64,000 bases of DNA from an uncultured Lachnospiraceae bacterium (GTDB taxonomy: Bacteria > Bacillota > Clostridia > Lachnospirales > Lachnospiraceae): contig CAJUEW010000004.1 in NCBI GenBank assembly GCA_910585465.1, positions 1 through 64,000 on the forward strand, given 5' to 3'. Shown one piece after another: positions 40,870 through 48,348 of the stretch. Below the pieces are notes generated by a model. That model worked only from the letters and a program-made list of their open reading frames with translations, made no database searches and was not told where the DNA came from. A program made the position numbers and the translations under genes. Each line of letters begins with the position of its first letter. The first letter of the stretch is position 1.

Positions 40870-41217
40870 ATGGAAATTGGTCCCAAAATCAAAAAATTAA
40901 GGGAAGAAAGAGGAATGACCCTTGAAGAACTTGGAGATAAAGTCGGCGTCGGAAAAAGTACTGTAAGAAAATGGGAGAATGGTATAATAGCAAATATGCG
41001 CAGGGATAAAATATCCAAACTTGCCAATGCACTTGGCTGTTCGCCTTCTGAATTAATGGGTTGGGACAACAACTTAGAAACTAGTGGTGGATTCGTTGCC
41101 CAAATGCTCATGGATGAAGAATTTACTAGTTACGTCAAAAAATTGTATTCGTTACCAAAAGAAACCCGGTCTAAAGTATATGGATATATAGATGCATTGG
41201 GGAGAGATGGAGAATAG
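40870..41217 (+). CDS. CI-like XRE repressor without protease domain
   Basis: A 115-residue protein. Residues 3-60 are an XRE helix-turn-helix (IGPKIKKLREERGMTLEELGDKVGVGKSTVRKWENGII); the rest is a short helical tail, probably for dimerisation. It lacks the S24 peptidase domain of LexA/CI repressors, so RecA-stimulated self-cleavage is not possible and another induction route is needed. Divergent from the cro-like gene across the operator region. Its stop lies eight bases from the stop of the convergent SOS-box-controlled small gene. Confidence 0.85.
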   Translation: MEIGPKIKKLREERGMTLEELGDKVGVGKSTVRKWENGIIANMRRDKISKLANALGCSPSELMGWDNNLETSGGFVAQMLMDEEFTSYVKKLYSLPKETRSKVYGYIDALGRDGE

Positions 41218-41245
41218 TCCCCATCTCACCAATTTTCTTTTATAG
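41206..41245 (+). terminator. likely terminator of repressor gene
   Basis: GAGATGG at 41206-41212 pairs with CCATCTC at 41221-41227, overlapping the repressor stop, and is followed by CACCAATTTTCTTTT. The T run begins some bases late, so efficiency is uncertain. Confidence 0.45.
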
Positions 41246-41330
41246 TTATTAAAAAATCATAAAGAAATTTGAAAATTTTGGAATTATTTATGGATTCCAG
41301 CAATGTATAAACTTCTTTTTTATAATCCAT
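41226..41330 (-). CDS. 34-residue SOS-box-controlled protein
   Basis: ATG at 41330 preceded by GGAGG with an eight-base spacing, an excellent start. The protein is short and amphipathic: MDYKKEVYTLLESINNSK, then IFKFLYDFLITIKENW. It resembles short proteins often encoded beside phage repressors in Firmicutes, none with a known role. The promoter upstream lies between two LexA boxes. It converges on the repressor gene, so read-through would also make repressor antisense RNA. A candidate antirepressor; this is inference. Confidence 0.7.
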   Translation of the reverse strand: MDYKKEVYTLLESINNSKIFKFLYDFLITIKENW

Positions 41331-41354
41331 ATGTACCGCCTCCGTTTTCTTTGC

Positions 41355-41420
41355 AAACACTTGTTCTTTTATAATACCAAATCATACAGACGATTGCAAT
41401 ATTATTTGGAACATTTGTTC
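41355..41420 (-). promoter_or_regulatory. promoter flanked by two LexA (SOS) boxes
   Basis: On the minus strand the order is GAACAAATGTTC (41409-41420), TTGCAA (41394-41399), a 17-base spacer, TATTAT (41371-41376), then GAACAAGTGTTT (41355-41366). The GAAC-N4-GTTC/T form is the known LexA box of Gram-positive bacteria. One box lies upstream of the -35 and one over the transcript start, a classic repression layout. Confidence 0.75.
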
Positions 41421-41477
41421 TTTTGTTTTTTCCTTATATACACTTAACGATCGAAGGCGTGAAATTTGACAGGATTT

Positions 41478-41501
41478 TGAAAATCGGTCCGCAATCGGAC
41501 C
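41478..41501 (-). terminator. intrinsic terminator after HTH gene
   Basis: Immediately after the HTH gene stop, GGTCCG pairs with CGGACC around ATTG, then GATTTTC follows on the minus strand. Confidence 0.65.
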
Positions 41502-41503
41502 AC

Positions 41504-41701
41504 TTATTTGTAATACGAGTCATAAAGGTCAGATATCCGGATGTTAAGGCCCGCAGCAAGCTTCTCTAATGTGTCTATTCTTGGGATTGTTTCTCCGGAT
41601 AAGATACGGTGTATCGTAGTTTTAGGAATCCCGGTTGCACTGGAGACCTGCCGCTCACTTAGATTGTGCTTATACATATATTCCGCCAGTAAGATTTTCA
41701 T
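41504..41701 (-). CDS. small XRE-type HTH regulator
   Basis: A 65-residue protein from the ATG at 41701: MKILLAEYMYKHNLSERQVSSATGIPKTTIHRILSGETIPRIDTLEKLAAGLNIRISDLYDSYYK, a lone helix-turn-helix domain. A TTG/ATG frame extends to 41788 but is unlike the family. No clear ribosome binding site is seen. Probably a regulator of the adjacent SWIM gene or of lysogeny. A second, truncated copy lies at 42786-42914. Confidence 0.75.
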   Translation of the reverse strand: MKILLAEYMYKHNLSERQVSSATGIPKTTIHRILSGETIPRIDTLEKLAAGLNIRISDLYDSYYK

Positions 41702-41717
41702 ATACTTATTATGTGCT
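41583..41717. repeat. 135-bp direct repeat, copy A
   Basis: Matches 42796-42930 in the same orientation, with about nine mismatches. It covers the start and HTH core of the regulator gene. Confidence 0.85.
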
Positions 41718-41732
41718 GTTACGAATAATATA

Positions 41733-41761
41733 TTGCAAAGATTGTCCCTCTGTGATAATAA
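41733..41761 (+). promoter_or_regulatory. promoter of the SWIM-domain gene
   Basis: TTGCAA (41733-41738), 17 bases, TAATAA (41756-41761), on the plus strand upstream of the gene at 41907. The stretch between promoter and start is a purine-rich leader of about 140 bases with no other gene seen. Confidence 0.5.
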
Positions 41762-41906
41762 ATATAAAAAAGAGCTCCAGAACTGCACGGCAAGAGAAAT
41801 CTACTGCTTCAAGTACTATACCAGACACCCGGAAATTATCGAACGAAAAAAAGAAAAAAAGCACCACCAGCGGTTCCGGTGACAATAAACGAAAGGAAGG
41901 GATTGT

Positions 41907-42746
41907 ATGAACGAAAAGGCTTTAGAAAAATGGGAATCCTCATGGGATTCATCTGTTCATGAAACAGATTATGCTTTCAAGCGGATAAAATCCGCAAAAT
42001 CCGCAAAACTTACCCCTGTGAAAATTGATCCTACTGATTGCTATGGATATTTTCAGGGAAGCCACGGAAGATATGAAACTTTTTTAGATTATTGTCCATG
42101 TGGTGATTTTCACCGAAGTAAACTTCCGTGTAAACATATTTATAGGCTCGCTATTGAACTCGGATTGATGGGCGAAACGGCACATAGTGACAAAAACGCT
42201 ATTCCAACACCTAAAACTGAATGTGTACGCCTAGATCTAGACCGTGTTATTGATATTGTGGAAAATCTGTCAGTAGCGGCCCAGTATGAGCTACTTACAA
42301 TAGCAAGAAATATCAGATCTACAAGCCCCACCTATCTAACCAAACCAAACGATTATATTTCAGAATTGATAAAATCTGGAATTGTTGTTGAAGCCGAACC
42401 GCATAAGTATAAGATCATGTTTGGAAATAAAACGGATATTCTGAAATTGTTAGAAAGCGAGAATATTCAATATGATAAAAAAGCCAAAAAAGACGCTTTA
42501 GAAGAACTTTGTATAAATCTTATACCAGAAAAGGCAATCGAAAAATTTGGGGCAATGATTTACGTTAGCATTCCAACAATGTATAGTTCTCAAAAAATAC
42601 ACTACTATCTACATAGAAAATATGATACTGAAGTGTACTATGATGAAAATATGAATTTTAAAGAAATACCGCTTTTAGAAACAGAACTTCCGGATGATGA
42701 TGTTACCAATCAATTAGTAAAACGTGGATACTATAAACATATCTAA
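41907..42746 (+). CDS. SWIM zinc-finger protein
   Basis: A 279-residue protein. FLDYCPCGDFHRSKLPCKHIYRLAIEL at about residues 60-86 is a SWIM motif (CxC...CxH), which binds zinc and often DNA or protein. C-terminal two thirds are helical and unassigned (YISELIKSGIVVEAEPHKYKIMFGNKTDILKLL and a basic/aromatic end). GGAAGGG precedes the ATG. AT-rich relative to the phage core and bounded by two copies of an HTH segment, so probably acquired cargo expressed in the lysogen. Confidence 0.8.
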   Translation: MNEKALEKWESSWDSSVHETDYAFKRIKSAKSAKLTPVKIDPTDCYGYFQGSHGRYETFLDYCPCGDFHRSKLPCKHIYRLAIELGLMGETAHSDKNAIPTPKTECVRLDLDRVIDIVENLSVAAQYELLTIARNIRSTSPTYLTKPNDYISELIKSGIVVEAEPHKYKIMFGNKTDILKLLESENIQYDKKAKKDALEELCINLIPEKAIEKFGAMIYVSIPTMYSSQKIHYYLHRKYDTEVYYDENMNFKEIPLLETELPDDDVTNQLVKRGYYKHI

Positions 42747-42785
42747 ATAAAAAGTGTTTCGTTTATCATGGCGGCATATAAAAAA

Positions 42786-42914
42786 TTAAGAGTCGGGGAT
42801 TGTTTCTCCGGATAAAATACGGTGTATCGTAGTTTTAGGAACTCCGGTTGCACTGGAAACCTGCCGCTCACTTAGATTGTGCTTGTACATATATTCCGCC
42901 AGTAAGATTCTCAT
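42786..42914 (-). pseudogene. truncated second copy of the HTH regulator
   Basis: The 42-codon frame reads MRILLAEYMYKHNLSERQ, then the HTH core to RILSGETIPDS and a stop, lacking the last 23 residues of the intact regulator. It is the product of the 135-bp duplication. Whether the short form is made, possibly as a dominant-negative HTH, is unknown. Confidence 0.75.
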
Positions 42915-42930
42915 GTAACTATTCTGCGCT
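42796..42930. repeat. 135-bp direct repeat, copy B
   Basis: Second copy of the segment at 41583-41717. The pair brackets the SWIM gene and its promoter. Confidence 0.85.
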
Positions 42931-43031
42931 ATTTATAGATAAAATTTTACTGGAAATGTTTTTCATTTTATTGCATGATGCTTTATCGTACATTGTAAAT
43001 TAAAATTGGAAATTAAATAGGAGATGATATT

Positions 43032-43208
43032 ATGGCTACTAAGAGTATTTTAAAGAATGTAAATATCAAAGACCCTAAGCTGGGAAAATCTCTCGTAGTG
43101 GCTTTGGAAAATGCTTCCGGCAAAAAAGCCAAAGATGTCACTTTAAGCCGGGCATACAGTGATATCAGTGGAGAAAAACTTAAAGAAATTTTCTGTAAAA
43201 AAACATAA
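43032..43208 (+). CDS. 58-residue basic phage protein
   Basis: A small gene upstream of the integrase, with AGGAGATG before the ATG. The protein starts MATKSILKNVNIKDPKLGKS and continues LVVALENASGKKAKDVTLSR to a C-terminus of KEIFCKKT. Basic and probably nucleic-acid binding; a possible excision or control factor from its place next to the integrase, but no family was recognised. Confidence 0.65.
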   Translation: MATKSILKNVNIKDPKLGKSLVVALENASGKKAKDVTLSRAYSDISGEKLKEIFCKKT

Positions 43209-43230
43209 GTGGATTTATCAATATAAAATT

Positions 43231-43264
43231 AAAACCGGCCTCTGCGCCAACAGAGACCGATTTT
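43231..43264 (+). terminator. terminator between small gene and integrase
   Basis: CGGCCTCTG (43236-43244) pairs with CAGAGACCG (43251-43259) with one mismatch; AAAA precedes and ATTTT follows, so it may work in both directions. The remaining 43265-43422 leader shows no other gene. Confidence 0.65.
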
Positions 43265-43422
43265 ACAGATACTGCGCCGGATGCTCCAGAACAATATCCC
43301 CTCACCAAGGATATTATACCACCTTCTGGACGCATCTGGCAACAGGTGTATTTTTTATACCCATTTTTACGATTTCAACGCCGCAATCGGACATAAAATT
43401 TGTATAACAGGAGGATAACGCT

Positions 43423-45024
43423 ATGGAACAATATTGTATCTATTTAAGGAAAAGCCGTAAGGACCGGGATGCGGAGCTTCGGGGAAAGGGAGAGACCCTC
43501 GCGCGTCATGAGAGGGCTCTGCTCCAGCTTGCTCAGACGATGAATCTGAATATAGGCGGTATCTACCGTGAAATTGTCTCCGGAGAAACCATATCCTCCC
43601 GGCCGGAGATGCAGCGGCTGCTTCATGAAATTGAGAATGGACGCTGGGCCGGTGTCCTCGTCATGGAGGTAGAACGTTTGGCCAGAGGAGATACCAAAGA
43701 TCAGGGGATCGTTGCAGAAACCTTCAAGTACGGAAACGCCAAAATTATCACCCCGGCCAAAGTTTATGATCCCGGAAATGAATTTGATGAAGAATATTTT
43801 GAATTTGGCCTTTTCATGTCAAGACGTGAGTACAAAACCATTACCCGCCGTATCCAGCGGGGCCGTATTGCATCTATCAAAGAAGGAAAGTATATCTCTC
43901 CTACCCCGCCCTATGGATATGACAGGATTAAAATTGCAAATGATAAAGGATACACTCTAAAGCCCAATCCAACCGAGGCCCCTGTAGTTCATATGATTTT
44001 TACATGGTATGTCCATGGACGCACGAATCCGGACGGAAGCCATGAAGAATTGGGAATGTACCGTATCTGCGGCCTTCTGGATGAACACGGCATAAAACCC
44101 CGCTGCCGCTCCTCCTGGAGCAGGCATACAATTAAGGATATATTGTCCAATATTACATATGCCGGTAAAGTACGCTGGCAGTGGCGTGCCGAGAGCACCA
44201 CTCTGAAAGACGGTGTAAAAGCAAAAATCCGGAAGAAGGCAAAAGACGGAGAATATATGTATCCGGACGGCCTGCATCCCGCAATTATTCCTATGGAGCT
44301 TTTTCAGGCGGCACAGGATAAGATGGCAGCGCACGCACAGCCTCCCTTGCCTGGGGAAAAGGAATTAAAAAACCCTCTTGCCAATCTTCTAAAGTGCAGG
44401 AAATGCGGCCGGACTATGATGCGCGTCCCCGCGGCCGGCCGAAACTGTGAATCAATCCGCTGTCCGGAACGCACCTGCAACAATATTTCCGCCCCTCTCT
44501 CACTGATAGAACAGGAATTATTGTATGTACTGGAGGCATGGCTGCTTAATTACAAGCTCAGCTTACAGACCGCAAAGCCTTGTGATTTCCATGCTCAGGA
44601 ACGGGCTATGAACCATGCATCCCTTGAGGCTGTCCTTGCAGAGCTTCAGTCTCTGGATGAGCAGAATCAGCGTATCTATGATTTTCTGGAAAAAGGGATT
44701 TATACTACTGAAATCTTCCTGGAACGAAGCCAGCGCATACAGAACCAGAAAGAAGAGCTGCTTCATAAGAAAGCGTTTCTGGAAAAGGAAATTCAGAGAA
44801 AGCGGTCCGCGGAACAGGCAGAAAAACAGATTATCCCCAAAATAGAGCATGTGCTGGATGTGTACTGGACTACAAAATCCATTACGCAGAAAAACCAGCT
44901 TCTTCGGGAAGTTCTTGAAAAGGTGGAATATCAAAAGGACATCCGCAACAAAAAGGGTGAAAGAAATAAAGCCAGCTTTGAACTGTTTCTCTATCCAAAG
45001 CTGCCTGGCCAATCTAACCTGTAA
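43423..45024 (+). CDS. large serine integrase
   Basis: A 533-residue large serine recombinase. Catalytic domain at 1-150 has YLRKSRKD with the nucleophile at Ser11 and VLVMEVERLARGD. The recombinase domain follows at about 170-310 (PPYGYDRI...YRICGLLDEHGIKPRCRSSWSRHTIKDILSNITYAGKVRW). A zinc ribbon at about 325-360 (CRKCG...CPERTC) and a coiled coil at 390-480 follow. GGAGG precedes the start. It integrates the phage by recombining attP with attB; its 3' end abuts the right attachment junction, the usual attP position. Confidence 0.96.
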   Translation: MEQYCIYLRKSRKDRDAELRGKGETLARHERALLQLAQTMNLNIGGIYREIVSGETISSRPEMQRLLHEIENGRWAGVLVMEVERLARGDTKDQGIVAETFKYGNAKIITPAKVYDPGNEFDEEYFEFGLFMSRREYKTITRRIQRGRIASIKEGKYISPTPPYGYDRIKIANDKGYTLKPNPTEAPVVHMIFTWYVHGRTNPDGSHEELGMYRICGLLDEHGIKPRCRSSWSRHTIKDILSNITYAGKVRWQWRAESTTLKDGVKAKIRKKAKDGEYMYPDGLHPAIIPMELFQAAQDKMAAHAQPPLPGEKELKNPLANLLKCRKCGRTMMRVPAAGRNCESIRCPERTCNNISAPLSLIEQELLYVLEAWLLNYKLSLQTAKPCDFHAQERAMNHASLEAVLAELQSLDEQNQRIYDFLEKGIYTTEIFLERSQRIQNQKEELLHKKAFLEKEIQRKRSAEQAEKQIIPKIEHVLDVYWTTKSITQKNQLLREVLEKVEYQKDIRNKKGERNKASFELFLYPKLPGQSNL

Positions 45025-45755
45025 CTTAGGTGGGGGTACGTGTAGCCCCACTCATATGTCATCAAAAATACCCAGTCCGCACTCTCTCCCAGCAGTCTAT
45101 AATCCATTCCCTCGTATAAAAGTCCTGCCTGAATTCCCGAAGTCTTCGGTACCAGAGCTACAGATACACGGTAGCCGTTCTGGTTCATCCGCATACGCAG
45201 ATTCCCCACAAATGCCGCATATCCTTCCCGGTCCTCGGGGAGGATATATTCAAAATCCACATCTACCCCGGCATAGCCCCGGCTCTGCACGGTATATAAG
45301 AGCTGATCGATCAGATTGCGCTGAACGGTTTCGTCCGTCACCACCAGCTTAACCAGATAATTGTTAAAATTTCCGTCCACTCCAAAAGGCGTCAGTACCA
45401 GGTAAGGTTCAGTTCCTGTCTGCCATGCCTGCTCAATCAAAGGAAGATCATTGTACAAAGGCGGAATCAAATCCCCTGTCACAGTAAATCCATAGGAAAA
45501 TATCAACAGCTCATTGATATAGGAAAGCGCCTCCTGTAAAATTTCCTGTTCAATAAAAGCATAGGCATATCCGCTTACCTCCATCTGCCGCACAGGCCCC
45601 GGTTCTGGCTCCACGCCGCGAAGCAGAAGGGCCTCCCCCGGCACCAGCGCACGCCTGTTTTGTACTTGGTTGTCATAGGCTATCTGATCTGCCGGAATAC
45701 CGTACCGCTCCGCAAGTTCATACAAGCTATCTCCTGGTCTTACCACATAAATCAT
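44991..45755 (-). pseudogene. LysM-GH18 spore cortex-lytic-like gene, cut by prophage
   Basis: Residues 1-46 are a LysM domain (IYVVRPGDSLYELAERYGI); the rest is a GH18 domain with the catalytic GVDVDFEY (Glu169) and the FLMTYEWGYTY strand. The family (SleL/YaaH-like germination and cortex enzymes) needs about 170 further residues. After EWGYTY the frame reads 14 phage-encoded residues to a stop at 44991. Loss of the C-terminal barrel strands should inactivate it unless the prophage excises. GAGGG precedes the start. Confidence 0.85.
45025..45060. other. right prophage attachment junction
   Basis: The int stop is directly followed by a short, partly symmetric stretch (GGGG, TAC, GTA and CCCC around ACGT, on 45032-45049). 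The host LysM/GH18 gene runs up to this point and then continues into phage sequence. The crossover should lie at or near the codons for TYEWGYTY, which the family keeps. The partner junction is beyond position 1. Confidence 0.7.
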
Positions 45756-45830
45756 GTATTTCCCTCAAATTTTTCCCATCCTCTTCTTATCAGATTATGC
45801 GGCAGCAATGTCGGCAGATACAGATTCCGT

Positions 45831-46112
45831 CTATATCAAACTTGCCATAAATAATTCATAAAAATCATCTTCCCCGTCCAGCTTTGGAGAATTTTCTCCT
45901 CCTCCGTTAGTACTCCTTCTCATATTTCCATAGAATTCCTCTCCTGCATGAATCAAATCCATTACATAAATCGGATAGCCAAGCTCCTGGCATTTTCTGC
46001 AGAAGGCATCCACCGGATTTCTCTCCTGTTTTGTTTTAAGAAGTGTATCTCTGATGGAAGCATCCTTTTTGGCCCTGTTCTGCAATTCATCTAAATATTC
46101 CAGCGTCGTCAT
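45831..46112 (-). CDS. Nif11-like small protein
   Basis: A 93-residue protein. The N-terminal 50 residues (LEYLDELQNRAKKDASIRDTLL...AFCRKCQELGYPIYVMDLI) resemble a Nif11-type leader or Nif11-like domain. The C-terminus, STNGGGENSPKLDGEDDFYEL, is Gly/acidic. Nif11 leaders precede modified peptides, but no modifying enzyme is adjacent. It is a conserved Lachnospiraceae host protein of unknown function. Confidence 0.55.
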   Translation of the reverse strand: MTTLEYLDELQNRAKKDASIRDTLLKTKQERNPVDAFCRKCQELGYPIYVMDLIHAGEEFYGNMRRSTNGGGENSPKLDGEDDFYELFMASLI

Positions 46113-46460
46113 TACTTTCTCCGTTCATTTTGCAAAATAGCTCATAGTACCACGTCCCTTATACGGACTGTATCACTGCGGTTCAGTTGTACAGTCTGAA
46201 CCGACAGTCCAATCGGCTCTTTTACATGGCTGAACCTTAATACAGTATACACGAATTTAAAACGAAAGTATAGGAAAATAGACTGGTTTATGTTATTATA
46301 AATTACATAATCTTAAGTTTTTGCAAAATATTATCCTCGAAGCTCAAAATGCTCCCCAAACTTGTCTATTCTGTCATTGGCGGCAAGAGCTTTTGGCCTT
46401 CGTGTTAAAAATGCAGAGATTCAAGAATACACAATTAATTGATATAGGGGGATTTTATTT
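46113..46460. promoter_or_regulatory. NhaC upstream region with compound hairpin
   Basis: GGACTGT (46165-46171) pairs with ACAGTCC (46204-46210), and inside this CGGTTCAG (46179-46186) pairs with CTGAACCG (46196-46203). The remaining sequence is AT-rich with no gene seen; GGGGG lies nine bases before the NhaC start. A leader RNA structure is possible. No known ion riboswitch consensus was recognised. Confidence 0.35.
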
Positions 46461-47777
46461 ATGAAACGAGATCAACGGGTTCTTGCCCTTCTGCCAATTC
46501 TGGTGTTTCTGGTCATTTACATAGGAACCGGCATTTACTATGAATATATTTATCCTCAGGATGGTGTGCAAGGATTCTATGTCATGTCCGTCGTAGTTGC
46601 CTTTATGGCTGCACTGACAGCTGCATTGCTCCAGAACCGCTCCATCTCCTTTGATGAAAAAATGCGGATCTGTGCTTCTGGTATGGGCGATGACAATATT
46701 CTGATTATGATTTTTATTTTTCTTCTTGCCGGGGCATTTAGCGGCGTTGCTTCTGCCTCAGGCTGTGCGGCCGATACTGCCAATCTGCTTCTGAGCATTG
46801 TGCCCGGAAGACTGACCGTTCTCGGCATTTTTCTGATTGCCTGTATTATATCCATGTCCATGGGAACCTCCTGTGGAACCATTACTGTTATGGGCACGCT
46901 TGCTTTAAGTATTTCCCAGTCTGCAGGACTTTCTCTGCCTCTGTGCTTTGGTGCTCTGGTGGGAGGTTCCATGTTTGGGGATAATTTATCCTTTATTTCG
47001 GATACTACCATTGCTGCCACCAAGACTCAGGGCTGTCAGATGAGGGACAAATTCCGTGAAAATCTGATGATTGCCCTGCCCGCCGCCCTGATTACCTGCG
47101 GAATCCTTATGTATTTTGCATGGACCGGAAAGGCGGCTGAGGTCGGAACATACTCCTACAACCTGGTGCGCGCCCTTCCCTACTTTGCAATTCTGGTTGC
47201 TGCCCTTGCAGGAATTAATGTATTTATTGTACTGGGCGGCGGACTGGTGCTGTGCACTGCTATCGGTCTTATCACAGGCTCCATTGACATCCACAATATT
47301 TTCATCTCCATGGGAAGCGGAGTTTCCGGTATGTATGAAACGATTGTTGTAACAATCCTCGCCACAGCACTCTCTTCATTGATTAAATATAACGGCGGCT
47401 TTGATGCCATCATCGCTTTTATTAAAAAATACTTTCACGGAAGCAAAGGCGGCCAGCTGGGCATTATTCTGATTTCCATGCTGATGGATATTTCCACTGC
47501 CAACAATACAGTAGCAATCGTAGTCACTGCGCCGATTGCCACTGATATACGTAAGGAATATCATATTACGCCACAGCGGACTGCCTCTTTGATGGATATT
47601 TCTACCTGTGTTGCACAGGGCATTATTCCATATGGGGCACAGCTTCTGATAGCTGCAGGTATTGCAGGAATCTCTTCCATTCAGATTATGCCCTATTTGT
47701 TTTATCCATACCTTCTGCTGATATGTGTGCTGGCGGCAACCTTTACAGCCAGGGAGTCTAAGTCAGTAAGCTCCTAA
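46461..47777 (+). CDS. NhaC-family Na+/H+ antiporter
   Basis: A 438-residue membrane protein with about eleven helices. Family signatures include MSMGTSCGTITVMGTLALSI, GALVGGSMFGDNLSFISDTTIAATKTQGC and the later LMDISTANNTVAIVVTAPIATDI and SLMDISTCVAQGIIPYGAQLLIA. It exchanges Na+ (or malate with lactate in some relatives) for protons; substrate cannot be told from sequence. GGGGG precedes the start. It has no operon partner. Confidence 0.92.
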   Translation: MKRDQRVLALLPILVFLVIYIGTGIYYEYIYPQDGVQGFYVMSVVVAFMAALTAALLQNRSISFDEKMRICASGMGDDNILIMIFIFLLAGAFSGVASASGCAADTANLLLSIVPGRLTVLGIFLIACIISMSMGTSCGTITVMGTLALSISQSAGLSLPLCFGALVGGSMFGDNLSFISDTTIAATKTQGCQMRDKFRENLMIALPAALITCGILMYFAWTGKAAEVGTYSYNLVRALPYFAILVAALAGINVFIVLGGGLVLCTAIGLITGSIDIHNIFISMGSGVSGMYETIVVTILATALSSLIKYNGGFDAIIAFIKKYFHGSKGGQLGIILISMLMDISTANNTVAIVVTAPIATDIRKEYHITPQRTASLMDISTCVAQGIIPYGAQLLIAAGIAGISSIQIMPYLFYPYLLLICVLAATFTARESKSVSS

Positions 47778-47884
47778 AATCTGGACAACCATATTCTCTG
47801 CTGTCTGAAAATGCACCTGGTATCATAAATTTTTTACCTGTTTGCACATATGAGATTAAGAAGTAAAGAAATAGAAAGATTTTA

Positions 47885-47917
47885 CTGTTCCTTCCGGCTG
47901 ACTGCCGGAAGGAACAG
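47885..47917. terminator. perfect 14-bp hairpin
   Basis: CTGTTCCTTCCGGC pairs perfectly with GCCGGAAGGAACAG around TGACT, about 110 bases after the NhaC stop. CTTTGTG follows, a poor T tract, so it may be a weak terminator or a repeat element. The rest of 47778-48040 shows no gene. Confidence 0.5.
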
Positions 47918-48040
47918 CTTTGTGCGTCAGGCAGCTCTGCCTCACCGACAAAAGAATCATAGATTTCGATTTCCTGTCTGTGGAGATTCCCCCGGCATTT
48001 CCCATCCAATGGAAAAATATATCTTCATACATATTGAACG

Positions 48041-48250
48041 CTATGCCTCAATCCTGTTAAAAACAACCGTCTGCTCTTTCATAGATATTTTCCCGACTTG
48101 ATAACCATATTCTATGAGTTCCTTTTTGTACTTTAAGAAGGAGTGGTCAATAGGTATCCCCGCAATTTTCTGAATCTCTCCAAAGGTCAGCTGAAGAGAT
48201 TCGTTTCCGTTTTTATGTACATATTCCCACAAAGTGTTATATTTACTCAT
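48041..48250 (-). CDS. small DUF7662-like protein
   Basis: A 69-residue protein (KYNTLWEYVHKNGNESLQLTFGEIQKIAGIPIDHSFLKYKKELIEYGYQVGKI). The layout, LW.Y....G.ESL.LTF.EI..I.G, is that of small Clostridia proteins of unknown function. AAAGGAG precedes the ATG. Stand-alone. Confidence 0.65.
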   Translation of the reverse strand: MSKYNTLWEYVHKNGNESLQLTFGEIQKIAGIPIDHSFLKYKKELIEYGYQVGKISMKEQTVVFNRIEA

Positions 48251-48288
48251 TATTTTCTTCTCCTTTCAGCGCACAAATCCATAACCTC

Positions 48289-48348
48289 TTATTTATCCTT
48301 CAGCTTCCTAAACAGCAGGGTAAAAAACAGGGAAAAGGTTAATACCAT
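48289..48348 (-). CDS. possible 19-residue hydrophobic peptide
   Basis: MVLTFSLFFTLLFRKLKDK: one membrane-length hydrophobic stretch followed by a basic tail, like type I toxin peptides. An overlapping ATG frame 13 bases upstream has a better ribosome site (GAGG). The rest of 48251-48627 shows no other convincing gene. Confidence 0.25.
   Translation of the reverse strand: MVLTFSLFFTLLFRKLKDK

Noticed and set aside
1..45000. Insertion sequences or transposases inside the prophage
   Set aside because: No transposase motif or terminal inverted repeats were seen; the only recombinases are the serine integrase and the small tyrosine recombinase.
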